Assembly: GCA_004554085.1 (NCBI GenBank)
Contig: SFNY01000009.1
Location: forward strand, 1 to 64,000
DNA from: Clostridiales bacterium
Lineage (GTDB): Bacteria > Bacillota > Clostridia > Christensenellales > Aristaeellaceae
Length of the DNA: 64,000 nt
Direction: 5' to 3'
Shown: in pieces, positions 42,579-50,592 of the stretch
Numbering within the stretch: position 1 is the first letter of the stretch
How the letters are laid out: each line of letters begins with the position of its first letter
Position numbers and translations under genes: made by a program
Notes under the pieces: generated by a model
Databases searched by the model: none
What the model was told of the DNA's origin: nothing
The model's input: the letters and a program-made list of their open reading frames with translations, nothing else

Positions 42579-43013
42579 TCAGGCAGGGGTACCTTCCTTG
42601 CATTCCGTATAGATTTGATAGGCTGTGTCCAGAATCTGACGGTCGCAATCGTGGCTCAGCATCTCGCGCGCCTTCTGAACCGGGTAGTAGCCGCCGTTTA
42701 GAAATCCCTGGTCGAAGGAGATGTGATAGCTGTCGTCGTCCGCGATCATCGCGAACCACTGGATTCGGTTGCTTACGTCCTTGCCGCGACTCTCCGAAAA
42801 GAAGTCGTAGCGGGTATTGCCGGCAATGCCGATGATGCGCGCATGAATCCCGGCTTCGTCCTCGACGCGCCAGAGCGCCACATCGTTGGAATGATTGCGG
42901 TTGCGGATCACGCCCTTCGGCATCACCCATTCGCCGCGATCGCTCATCAAAAGAAAAACCTGTTCATCGCAGAAAACAACGCCTCCCGCACAGCTGCGAA
43001 TTGCACTTGCCAT
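42579..43013 (-). CDS. Nudix-fold protein with degenerate Nudix box
   Basis: A 144-residue protein beginning with the Nudix beta-sheet (IRSCAGGVVFCDEQVFLLMS, then GEWVMPKGVIRNRNHS). The Nudix box is altered: the stretch GVIRNRNHSNDVALWRVEDEAGI keeps the two Gly and some acidic residues but lacks the first Glu and the Arg-Glu of REUxEE. Catalysis on NDP-X substrates may be lost or changed; a binding or regulatory role is possible. AAGGAAGG lies upstream of the ATG. It is transcribed divergently from the Sir2 gene. Confidence 0.8.
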   Translation of the reverse strand: MASAIRSCAGGVVFCDEQVFLLMSDRGEWVMPKGVIRNRNHSNDVALWRVEDEAGIHARIIGIAGNTRYDFFSESRGKDVSNRIQWFAMIADDDSYHISFDQGFLNGGYYPVQKAREMLSHDCDRQILDTAYQIYTECKEGTPA

Positions 43014-43047
43014 AGCTTAAACACCTTCCTTTTTACGGCTAATGTTC

Positions 43048-43076
43048 ATGATAGCACAAAAACGGGTAAATTACAA
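43048..43076 (-). promoter_or_regulatory. Promoter of the Nudix gene
   Basis: TTGTAA (43076-43071), 17 nt, TATCAT (43053-43048) with a TGC extension, on the minus strand. Confidence 0.6.
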
Positions 43077-43117
43077 TGATAAAAACGGGAAAAAAGCTGG
43101 GCAAGAAACATCGCTTG

Positions 43118-43146
43118 TGGACATGTTGCAAATTTAATGCTAAAAT
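43118..43146 (+). promoter_or_regulatory. Promoter of the Sir2-glycosylase-phosphorylase operon
   Basis: TGGACA (43118-43123), 17 nt, TAAAAT (43141-43146) with a TGC extension. Confidence 0.65.
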
Positions 43147-43170
43147 AATGGATGAAAGGAAGGGACCATT

Positions 43171-43890
43171 ATGAAGGAAGCCCTGGAGACGCTGAAGCAG
43201 TGGGTGCGGGAGTCCAAACGCATCGTTTTCTTCGGCGGCGCGGGCGTCAGCACGGAGTCGGGCATCCCGGATTTCCGCGGCGTGGACGGCCTGTACCGGC
43301 AGAAGTACGCCTATCCCCCGGAGACGATCCTCAGTCACGATTTCTTTGTGCGCAGAACGGAGGAGTTCTACCGCTTCTACCGGGATAAGATGCTCATCAC
43401 GGACGCGCTTCCCAACGCGGCGCACAAAAAGCTGGCCCAGTGGGAACAGGAGGGCAAGCTCAGCGCTGTGGTGACGCAGAACATCGATGGCCTGCACCAG
43501 GCGGCGGGCTCAAAGAAGGTCTATGAACTGCACGGCTGCATCCTGCGGAATTACTGCATGGACTGCGGCAAGTTCTACGATGCACAGTACATCAAGGAGA
43601 GCGCCGGCGTGCCCAAGTGCAGCTGCGGCGGCGTCATCAAGCCGGACGTGGTGCTCTACCAGGAGTCGCTGGATCAGGACTGCATCATGGGCGCGATCCA
43701 TGCCATCGCCAACGCCGACCTGCTAATCATCGGCGGCACCTCGCTGAGCGTCTATCCGGCGGCCAGCTTCATCGACGACTATCGCGGCGACCGCATGGTG
43801 TTGGTGAACAAGACCGCCACGCCCCGGGACGACCGGGCCGATCTCATTCTGCGCGATCCCATCGGCCAGGTGTTCGCCCAGCTTCCCTGA
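43171..43890 (+). CDS. cobB: NAD-dependent protein deacylase, Sir2/CobB family
   Basis: A 239-residue sirtuin. NAD-binding motifs are FFGGAGVSTESGIPDFRG (about 14-31) and VTQNIDGLHQAAG; the catalytic His is in YELHGCIL. The zinc site uses CMDCGKFY and CSCGG pairs. It removes acyl groups from lysines using NAD, linking metabolism to protein acetylation. GAAAGGAAGGG precedes the ATG. The next gene follows 3 nt after the stop, so they are cotranscribed. Confidence 0.94.
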   Translation: MKEALETLKQWVRESKRIVFFGGAGVSTESGIPDFRGVDGLYRQKYAYPPETILSHDFFVRRTEEFYRFYRDKMLITDALPNAAHKKLAQWEQEGKLSAVVTQNIDGLHQAAGSKKVYELHGCILRNYCMDCGKFYDAQYIKESAGVPKCSCGGVIKPDVVLYQESLDQDCIMGAIHAIANADLLIIGGTSLSVYPAASFIDDYRGDRMVLVNKTATPRDDRADLILRDPIGQVFAQLP

Positions 43891-43893
43891 TCC

Positions 43894-44403
43894 ATGGCAG
43901 AGCGCATCTACGGCTTCGGGCCGGTGTGGCGGGCGGACGCGCGTATGCTGATCCTCGGCTCCATGCCCAGCGTGGAGTCGCTGCACCAGAGCTTCTACTA
44001 CGCTCATCCCCGCAACGCCTTCTGGCCGATGATGGCGGAGATTCTGGGCGAAGCAAGCCCGGAAACCATCGAGGAAAAGAAGGCCATGCTGCTGCGGCAC
44101 CGCATCGCCCTGTGGGACACGGTGGGCAGCTGCGAGCGCGCGGGTTCGCTGGACAGCGCCATCCGCGATCCGCAGCCCAACGACTTTGAAGCGCTGTTCC
44201 GAAACTGCCCGAACATCAAACACATCTTTTTCAACGGCGCGACGGCGCATCAGCTCTATCTCAGGCTGGTGGCGAGGGGGGATGCGATGCGGAGCTACCA
44301 CCGCATGCCCTCCACCAGCCCGGCCTACACCCTGAAATATGAAATCAAGAAAGCGCGCTGGCAGGCAGCGCTGAAGGAGGCTTTTCCAGATGAACCCCTG
44401 TGA
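43894..44403 (+). CDS. DNA-deoxyinosine (hypoxanthine) glycosylase, UDG superfamily
   Basis: A 169-residue uracil-DNA-glycosylase-fold enzyme. The motif LILGSMPSVESLHQSFYYA with HPRNAFWPMM is that of the hypoxanthine-DNA glycosylase family, and the C-terminal loop IFFNGATAHQLY corresponds to motif 2. It should excise deaminated adenine (hypoxanthine) from DNA. Start ATG at 43894 lies 3 nt after cobB; the end overlaps the phosphorylase gene by 14 nt. Confidence 0.88.
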   Translation: MAERIYGFGPVWRADARMLILGSMPSVESLHQSFYYAHPRNAFWPMMAEILGEASPETIEEKKAMLLRHRIALWDTVGSCERAGSLDSAIRDPQPNDFEALFRNCPNIKHIFFNGATAHQLYLRLVARGDAMRSYHRMPSTSPAYTLKYEIKKARWQAALKEAFPDEPL

Positions 44404-45694
44404 CATCATTCGCAAAAAGCGCTTCGGCGGCGAATTAAATGAGGCGGAGATTCGCGCCTTTGTGGACGGCGTGGTGGACGGCAGCTTTGCCGATTATCAG
44501 GCATCCGCACTGCTGATGGCGATCTGCATCAACGGCATGACGGACCGGGAGACGCTGGCGCTGACGCTGGCGATGGCGAAGTCCGGCGAGACGCTGGATC
44601 TCAGCGACATCCCCGGCATCAAGGCCGACAAGCACTCCACCGGCGGCGTGGGCGACACCACCTCGCTGGTGCTGGTTCCGCTGGTGGCGGCCTGCGGCGT
44701 GAAGATGGCGAAGATGTCCGGCCGCGGCCTGGGCTTCACCGGCGGCACGCTGGACAAGATGGAGTCCATCCCGGGCATGTCCATCGATATGGACGTGGAC
44801 GCCTTCAAGCGGCAGGTGACGGACATCGGCTGCGCCATCATCGGCCAGACGGCGGAGCTGGCCCCGGCGGACAAGGTGCTCTACGCCCTGCGGGACGTGA
44901 CCGCCACGGTGGACTGCATGCCGTTGGTGGTGTCGTCGATCCTGTCCAAGAAGCTGGCGGCGGGCTGCGACGTGGTGGTGCTGGACGTGAAGAGCGGCAG
45001 CGGTGCGATCATGGACACGCCGGAGAAGTCGCGCAAGCTGGCGGAGATGATGGTGCGCATCGGCAACCTCAGCGGCAAGCGCTTCTCCGCGCTGATCACC
45101 GACATGGATCAGCCGCTGGGCAACTACATCGGCAACGCGCTGGAGGTGGAGGAGGCCATCGACATCCTCGCTGGACGCACCCAGGGCGCGTTGAAGGACG
45201 TGGCGCTGGAGCTGGGCGCGCACATCCTGCGCAATGCGGGCGCTGTCGGAACGGTTCCCGAGGGCATAAAGCTGTTGGATTCCAAGATTCGCAGCGGCGA
45301 GGGCCTCAAAAAGCTGGCGGAGATGATCGCGGCACAGGGCGGCGATCCCCGGGTGTGCGAGGACACCGGCCTGCTGCCCAAGGCAAAGACGCTGATCGAC
45401 ATCAAGGCCGACCGCGCGGGTTACGTATCCTCCATGGTCACCAGCGACATCGGCAACGCTGCCAAGCTGCTGGGCGCGGGCCGCGAGCGCAAGACCGATG
45501 CGCTGGACCTGTCCGTGGGCATCGTGATGAAGGTGCGCGTGGGCGACCGCGTGAAGAAGGGCGACGTGCTCTGCACACTGCACGCCGGCGAGAAGTCCGA
45601 CCGCACCGGCGCGTACAACCTGATGAAGCGCTCCATAACCATCTCCGACGAGAAGCCCGAGCCGCGGCCGCTGATTCAGGCCGTGGTGGAGTGA
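44390..45694 (+). CDS. Pyrimidine-nucleoside/thymidine phosphorylase
   Basis: A 434-residue phosphorylase that splits pyrimidine nucleosides to base and (deoxy)ribose-1-phosphate. The family signature is GRGLGFTGGTLDKMES with the phosphate loop DKHSTGGVGDTTS (about 81-93). The C-terminal domain ends with GDRVKKGDVLCTLHAGEKS. Length equals Pdp/DeoA. GGAGG lies just upstream, in the end of the glycosylase gene. It supplies nucleoside salvage. Confidence 0.94.
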   Translation: MNPCDIIRKKRFGGELNEAEIRAFVDGVVDGSFADYQASALLMAICINGMTDRETLALTLAMAKSGETLDLSDIPGIKADKHSTGGVGDTTSLVLVPLVAACGVKMAKMSGRGLGFTGGTLDKMESIPGMSIDMDVDAFKRQVTDIGCAIIGQTAELAPADKVLYALRDVTATVDCMPLVVSSILSKKLAAGCDVVVLDVKSGSGAIMDTPEKSRKLAEMMVRIGNLSGKRFSALITDMDQPLGNYIGNALEVEEAIDILAGRTQGALKDVALELGAHILRNAGAVGTVPEGIKLLDSKIRSGEGLKKLAEMIAAQGGDPRVCEDTGLLPKAKTLIDIKADRAGYVSSMVTSDIGNAAKLLGAGRERKTDALDLSVGIVMKVRVGDRVKKGDVLCTLHAGEKSDRTGAYNLMKRSITISDEKPEPRPLIQAVVE

Positions 45695-45703
45695 GGAGGC
45701 GGC

Positions 45704-46678
45704 ATGGCATTACGAAAGAAAAAGACCCGCGCCGAGCTGCGGCGCGAGGATCGGGCGCATTCGCCCGATGAAAGAGCGCACGGCGATCTGGTGCGCAATA
45801 AGGACGGCCACGTGCACCTGATCTGGCTGTGGCTGATCGGCTTTCTGGTGTACTTCGGCTGGAACTGGGGCGTGGAGGCGGTCTTTTCCGCCACGCTGGG
45901 CCAGCTGCACATGCACGCGATGAACCTAGGCTACGGCGACATTCTGCAGGCCCCGCTGTGGGCCACGGTGGTGCTCCACGGATACGACCCGCTGATGTCT
46001 GTGGTGGAGAGCCTGGGCACAGCGGTCATCTTCCTGGTGCTGGCGAAGCTCTTGCACAACAAGGGCGACCACGAGGGCTTCGAGCTGCCCGGCCTGGGCA
46101 AGTGGCTGGCCGTGGGCCTGGTTGCCGCACTGGCGGGCGTTGCGCTGTGCCTGCTCACGGATTCGCTGCGGCTGGCCGCGCCGCTGAGCGAACCAAAGTT
46201 CAGCCTGTCCACGCTCATCGCCGCGCCGGTGTGCTTCCTGTCCACGCTGGCGGGCGAGGTGTTCATGATGGACTACCTCTACGAGTCCGCCCGCGCCCAT
46301 CTCAAGCGCCTGCCCAGCATGGTTCTATTGTTGGCGGTGGAGTTCATCGCCGAGGGCGGCTGGCACCTGAGCTGGATCGGCATGGCGAACGTGGCGCTGC
46401 AGGTGCTGCTGTGCTGCATGCTGCACGACCGCTACGGACTCGCGGCCCCCACGGGGCTGTTCACCGGCTGGAGCTTCGTGCACACCGCGCTGTTCGTCAA
46501 CCTCAGCGCAGGCGCTGCGGACGGCGTGTGGTCGGTCTTCCATGTCTCCGAGGCCTGGCTCACCGGCGGCAGCCACGGCCTGTTCAACGGCGTGTACATG
46601 ACGTTCTTCCTGCTGGCGGTGCTGCTGGGCGTGCACTTCCTGCACAAATACCGCGCGCCGGGAACGGAAGCGGCCTAA
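45704..46678 (+). CDS. Polytopic membrane protein, possible degenerate CPBP-like
   Basis: A 324-residue protein. A charged N-terminus (RKKKTRAELRREDRAHS) precedes seven or eight membrane helices. Segments TLAGEVFMMDYLYESA, FIAEGGWHLSW and FTGWSFVHTALF are placed like the three CPBP/Abi motifs (EExxxR, FxxxH, HxxxN) but match poorly, so a protease role is uncertain. The membrane also carries several His in LGQLHMHAMNLGYG. GAGGAGGCGGC precedes the ATG, 9 nt after the phosphorylase. Function unknown. Confidence 0.65.
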   Translation: MALRKKKTRAELRREDRAHSPDERAHGDLVRNKDGHVHLIWLWLIGFLVYFGWNWGVEAVFSATLGQLHMHAMNLGYGDILQAPLWATVVLHGYDPLMSVVESLGTAVIFLVLAKLLHNKGDHEGFELPGLGKWLAVGLVAALAGVALCLLTDSLRLAAPLSEPKFSLSTLIAAPVCFLSTLAGEVFMMDYLYESARAHLKRLPSMVLLLAVEFIAEGGWHLSWIGMANVALQVLLCCMLHDRYGLAAPTGLFTGWSFVHTALFVNLSAGAADGVWSVFHVSEAWLTGGSHGLFNGVYMTFFLLAVLLGVHFLHKYRAPGTEAA

Positions 46679-46684
46679 TACATA

Positions 46685-46721
46685 CAAAAACAGATGCATC
46701 GAAACGGTGCATCTGTTTTTT
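46685..46721. terminator. Bidirectional terminator between convergent genes
   Basis: AAAAACAGATGCA pairs with TGCATCTGTTTTTT around a short loop, with A-run and T-run on either side, serving the membrane-protein gene (+) and the cyclo-ligase gene (-). Confidence 0.88.
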
Positions 46722-46737
46722 GCGTTCTATGAACCTG

Positions 46738-47325
46738 TTATCCTTCAGCGTGAAACTGGGCGGCGGAGGGCTCGACCAGGCGCAGCTCGTCCGCGCAGAT
46801 CACCCGATCCACGGGGATGTCGTGCTCCTCCACCTCCAGATGCTCAAACATCTGGAAGGGATAGCACAGCGCCACCAGCCTGTGGCCGGGGTGTGCTTCC
46901 AGATACTTGTCGTAGAAGCCGCCGCCGTAGCCCACGCGATGCCCCTCCGGATCGAAGGCCAGGCCGGGCATCAGCACCAGTGCGGTCTCATCCTCGGCCA
47001 CGGGCGCGTCGAAGGTGGGCTCGGGGATGTTCCAGCCGCCGGGAGCGATCTGTGTGAAGTCCTCGAGCCACAGAAAGCGCATCTCGTCGCCGTAGACCTT
47101 GGGCACCGCGACCCGCTTGCCATCCTTCCAGGCGCGCTCCACGATCTCCCAGGTGCGCACCTCCTGATTGTAGGGCAGGTAGGCATAGATGGCCCGGGCC
47201 TGCTTATATTCCTCCGTCTCGTACAGCTTTTCCGCCAGATTACGGCTGTACGCGGCGATCTCCGCCGCCGCCATGGCGCGCTTCTTCTGACCGATCTCCC
47301 TGCGGAGCGCTTTCTTGTCAAGCAT
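46738..47325 (-). CDS. 5-formyltetrahydrofolate cyclo-ligase
   Basis: A 195-residue enzyme that converts 5-formyl-THF to 5,10-methenyl-THF with ATP. It shows LDKKALRREIGQKKRAM at the N-terminus, AYLPYNQEVRTWEI, and the C-terminal ATP/active-site loop MPGLAFDPEGHRVGYGGGFYDKYLE. The ATG at 47325 follows AAGGTGAT. It lies downstream of the acs operon on the same strand, separated by a structured 300-nt spacer; a link to the folate pathway is fitting but not proof of cotranscription. Confidence 0.93.
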   Translation of the reverse strand: MLDKKALRREIGQKKRAMAAAEIAAYSRNLAEKLYETEEYKQARAIYAYLPYNQEVRTWEIVERAWKDGKRVAVPKVYGDEMRFLWLEDFTQIAPGGWNIPEPTFDAPVAEDETALVLMPGLAFDPEGHRVGYGGGFYDKYLEAHPGHRLVALCYPFQMFEHLEVEEHDIPVDRVICADELRLVEPSAAQFHAEG

Positions 47326-47344
47326 AGTATCACCTTGCAAAAAA

Positions 47345-47624
47345 GGGAGAGGAACGCGCCTCTCCCAAAATAGGAGTCCGGTTCACTTGCGACCGGATGA
47401 ATTTACCCTTACTGTTGAAAAAGCTGTGCAGGACAGCCTGTAAAATCGGAAGTGACGGCGTGTACGTCACTTCCGGCATTTTTCGGGAGCGTTAGCGGAG
47501 AAAAATGCATTCCCGTTCCGGTTGCCGCCCGGAAATTCCGCAGAATTTCAGGCAACCGGCCCAACGCATTGAAAAACATCAGTTTTTCAATGCAAAGAGT
47601 GAAGGGGGATGTTTCCCCCTTCAC
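47345..47624. repeat. Cluster of perfect hairpins in the acsB-cyclo-ligase spacer
   Basis: The 309-nt gap contains no supported gene but six inverted repeats in a row: 47345-47366 (8 bp), 47377-47397 (6 bp), 47447-47475 (11 bp), 47518-47559 (9 bp outer, with a 7-bp inner GAAATTC/GAATTTC stem), 47566-47593 (12 bp, loop ATCA) and 47599-47624 (11 bp). Stems are exact. None is followed by a clear T-tract on the minus strand. They may stabilise the acs transcript end, form a terminator cluster, or be an old palindromic insertion. Confidence 0.75.
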
Positions 47625-47634
47625 AGAAGTGCAA

Positions 47635-49764
47635 TTACATCAGAGGCTCCATGCCGAGCACCGGATGGCCCTTCTCGGTCAGGAAGGCGTAGAGCTCTTC
47701 CATATCCTCGGTGATGGTCTCATCGGCGATCATGTCGGTGAAGTTGTCGATGCCGTACAGCTCCTTGGCGGTCTCGTTCAGGTTGTCGGCGACCTGATCC
47801 TTCAGCGCCTTCGGCAGCCAGACGATGCGGCCCGGGCCGCCCTCAGCCTTCATGAACTTCTTGGAGGAGATGAAGTGCTTGCCGTGGCCCATGAAGCCGG
47901 GGGTCTGCACGCCGCCGCCGGTCATGGAGGCCATCTCGGAGAAGCTCATGCCCAGAGGCGTCATGCCGGCATGCTCGCGGTTGACAATGACCACGCCGTT
48001 GGACAGGGGCTCGATGCCGCAGATGCACTCGAAGCAGCCGCAGGAGGTCATCGGGTCCTCCATGATGGAGTACAGGGTGACGTGCTCCAGCGCGCCGTGA
48101 GAGTACTGGTTCACGGCCTCGTCCACGTCCTCGTAGCGGCCGACGCGCTCGTCGATCGGGCGGGACTTGGGAACGATCTGGCAGGGACCCTGGGGATCCA
48201 GCTCGTTGGTCGCCTTGGCGTCCAGCCAGGAGACCGCGCCGCACAGGCCCAGACGCTCGGGGGTGACGATGCACACGTGAGACGGGGAGAAGGCCTGGCA
48301 CAGGATGCAGGTGTAGAACACGTCGACGGACTCGTCGGTGAGGGTCTTGAGGCGCTCGTCGCGCTTGTCGAAGACGTGGTTGCCCATCTCGCGCATCTCC
48401 TTGACCTTCTCGGGATCGGTGTAGATGCGAACCTGGCACTTGTCGACGACGGCGTCGAAGTCGCTCTTGATCTTGGCGTAGAGCACCTCGCCGATGTGGC
48501 GGGCGCGGAAGCCGGCCTCGTAGGCGGCGTCGCTGACGCGGATGCGGATCATGTCGCGCTGACCGGTGTGCATGACGCCCTCAATGCAGTTCAGCCAGGA
48601 GTGGAACTTACGCTCCATGACGCCCTCGAAGTCGGTCTGCATGTTCTTGCCGGCGACGTCCACGATGTAGGCGATCGGAATCTTGGAGCCGAACTCGAAC
48701 GCGTCGAAGTCGGGGCCTTCCACGGTGATCTTGTGATCCTCGATCTCGTGGGCATCCTTGGTCTGCACCAGCTCGATGCAGTCCACGCGGGAGCCGTCCA
48801 TCTCGATCTGCATGGCCTTGCGGCGGATGATCTCGCCCTCGAACGCGGAGGAGAAGGCCACGGGGATGTCGATGTTGGTGACCTTGATCTTGATGCCGCG
48901 GGCCTCAAGGGAGGTCTCGATCCAATCCTTGGTGTTGGTGTTGATGATCAGGGACTTCGGAACGGCCCACATATCCTCGGTATCGTTGGTGATGACCGGG
49001 AAGCCCAGCTTGATGGCGCCGGCGCCGCAGGCGACGGTGATGTCATTGACCGGTGCGTAGGCGTTGACGAAGGCGTTGATGCGGTCGAAGGTGTAGCGAT
49101 GGAAGGCGTCCGCGTCGCCGGGCTCGGTGGCGCCGAAGATCATCGTTGCACGGGTGACCAGGGAGATGACGTGGCCGACGGACCAGATGTCATCGCCGAC
49201 GGGAACCACGCGCACCGGGAAGCCGGTGGCCACGCCCGCAGCGTGAATCTGATCGATGATGCCGCCGATCATGAATACGAAGATACCACGGGACTGATAG
49301 CCCTTGACCAGCTCAACGGCTTCCTCCTGGGAGGGAGCGGGGCCGATGATGACCACGAAGCCGGGGATGTCCTTGGTGACCAGCGGAACGCCCAGCTCGC
49401 GCACCTCGGCGTCGGAGAAGTGGCCGTGGTACTGGGTTCCCTCGTAGGGAGCGGGATTGCGGGCGTATTTGCAGGCCTCGATGACCTCAGCGCAGCATGC
49501 GGTGGCAACGCCGGAGTCGAAGATGGACTTGGTGCGATACTCGCGGCCCATCATGGCGCGCAGCTGCGCCAGAGCTTCCTTCAGCTCGCCCAGGGTGGTG
49601 ACCTTCTTGCCCAGGTAGGCATAGATGCAAGCGAGGAAATACGCGGTGTCGGGCATCGTCATGGGGGCGCTCTCGCCCAGCTCAGCAATAACCTGATTCA
49701 GCTCCGATTCAGCCTTGAAATACATCTCATCGGAACCGCGGAATACTCTGTCAAACAGACCCAT
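47635..49764 (-). CDS. acsB: Acetyl-CoA synthase, CO-methylating (AcsB)
   Basis: A 709-residue subunit that joins CO, a methyl group from the corrinoid protein and CoA to acetyl-CoA. The A-cluster ligands are in CILCQAFSPSHVC and GLCGAVSW (about residues 484-506) and SCGCFECICG (about 575), which includes the Cys-x-Cys that holds the nickel. Length and domains match the bacterial enzyme. It follows cooC and cooS on the same strand. acsC, acsD and acsE (corrinoid protein and methyltransferase) are not in the window. Confidence 0.97.
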   Translation of the reverse strand: MGLFDRVFRGSDEMYFKAESELNQVIAELGESAPMTMPDTAYFLACIYAYLGKKVTTLGELKEALAQLRAMMGREYRTKSIFDSGVATACCAEVIEACKYARNPAPYEGTQYHGHFSDAEVRELGVPLVTKDIPGFVVIIGPAPSQEEAVELVKGYQSRGIFVFMIGGIIDQIHAAGVATGFPVRVVPVGDDIWSVGHVISLVTRATMIFGATEPGDADAFHRYTFDRINAFVNAYAPVNDITVACGAGAIKLGFPVITNDTEDMWAVPKSLIINTNTKDWIETSLEARGIKIKVTNIDIPVAFSSAFEGEIIRRKAMQIEMDGSRVDCIELVQTKDAHEIEDHKITVEGPDFDAFEFGSKIPIAYIVDVAGKNMQTDFEGVMERKFHSWLNCIEGVMHTGQRDMIRIRVSDAAYEAGFRARHIGEVLYAKIKSDFDAVVDKCQVRIYTDPEKVKEMREMGNHVFDKRDERLKTLTDESVDVFYTCILCQAFSPSHVCIVTPERLGLCGAVSWLDAKATNELDPQGPCQIVPKSRPIDERVGRYEDVDEAVNQYSHGALEHVTLYSIMEDPMTSCGCFECICGIEPLSNGVVIVNREHAGMTPLGMSFSEMASMTGGGVQTPGFMGHGKHFISSKKFMKAEGGPGRIVWLPKALKDQVADNLNETAKELYGIDNFTDMIADETITEDMEELYAFLTEKGHPVLGMEPLM

Positions 49765-49788
49765 CTATGTTCTCATTCCTTTCATGTA

Positions 49789-50559
49789 TCATTTCTTCTC
49801 GTTGTCGATGCGATCCTTGATCGCCCGAATTTCTTCAACGGCCTTCGCGCTCACATCGAAGGGGGAGACGCCGCGGCGGTCCGCGTCGATCACCTCTGCG
49901 TTGTAGTGAATCATGCCCAGCAGCGCGTCCTCGGGGATGCGGCTGCGGAGGAAGGCCTCGTCGTCCTCGTCGCGAACCTTGTTGGCCACCACGCGCACGC
50001 GGGTGATGCCAAGATCGGCGGCCAGCTGCTTGACCTTTTCATAGGTCTGAATGCTGCGCGCACCGGGTTCGATGACGACGATGAACTGATCCATCATGCT
50101 CGCGGTGCCGCGGCCCAGGTGCTCCAGACCCGCCTCCATGTCCATGATGACCACATCGTCCTTGCGGAAGATGAGGCTGGACAGGATGGCCTTGAGCATC
50201 ACGTGCTCGGGGCACACACAGCCGGAACCGCCGGTTTCGACCGTGCCCATCACCAGCAGCTTTACGCCGTTGATCTCCTTGGCGTAGGCGTCCGGGATGT
50301 CGCTCACCTGAGGGTTGAGCTTGAAGAACTTGTTCAGGCTGTTTGCACCCGTGCGCTCCTCAACCAGCTTGCGCATCTTGGAGATCGGAACGATGGAGTT
50401 GACCTCCTCCTCCGTAAATCCCAGCGCGAGGCCGAGGTTGGCGTCCGGATCGACGTCCGCCGCCAGCACGGTGCGTCCTTCGCTTGCGTACAGTCGAGCG
50501 AGGGTGGAGGCAAATGTGGTCTTGCCCACGCCGCCCTTGCCTGTAATCGCAACTTTCAT
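49789..50559 (-). CDS. cooC: CODH nickel-insertion ATPase CooC
   Basis: A 256-residue MinD/ParA-type ATPase that loads nickel into CO dehydrogenase or AcsB. Deviant Walker A is GKGGVGKTTFAS at the N-terminus and the CxC metal site is in GGSGCVCPEHVM. The DVDPDANLGLALG switch region is typical. It sits between cooS and acsB, 24 nt from acsB and 33 nt from cooS, so one operon is likely. Confidence 0.95.
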   Translation of the reverse strand: MKVAITGKGGVGKTTFASTLARLYASEGRTVLAADVDPDANLGLALGFTEEEVNSIVPISKMRKLVEERTGANSLNKFFKLNPQVSDIPDAYAKEINGVKLLVMGTVETGGSGCVCPEHVMLKAILSSLIFRKDDVVIMDMEAGLEHLGRGTASMMDQFIVVIEPGARSIQTYEKVKQLAADLGITRVRVVANKVRDEDDEAFLRSRIPEDALLGMIHYNAEVIDADRRGVSPFDVSAKAVEEIRAIKDRIDNEKK

Positions 50560-50592
50560 AGTGCAAAGATCCTTTCAGCTTTGATTCGGGGA

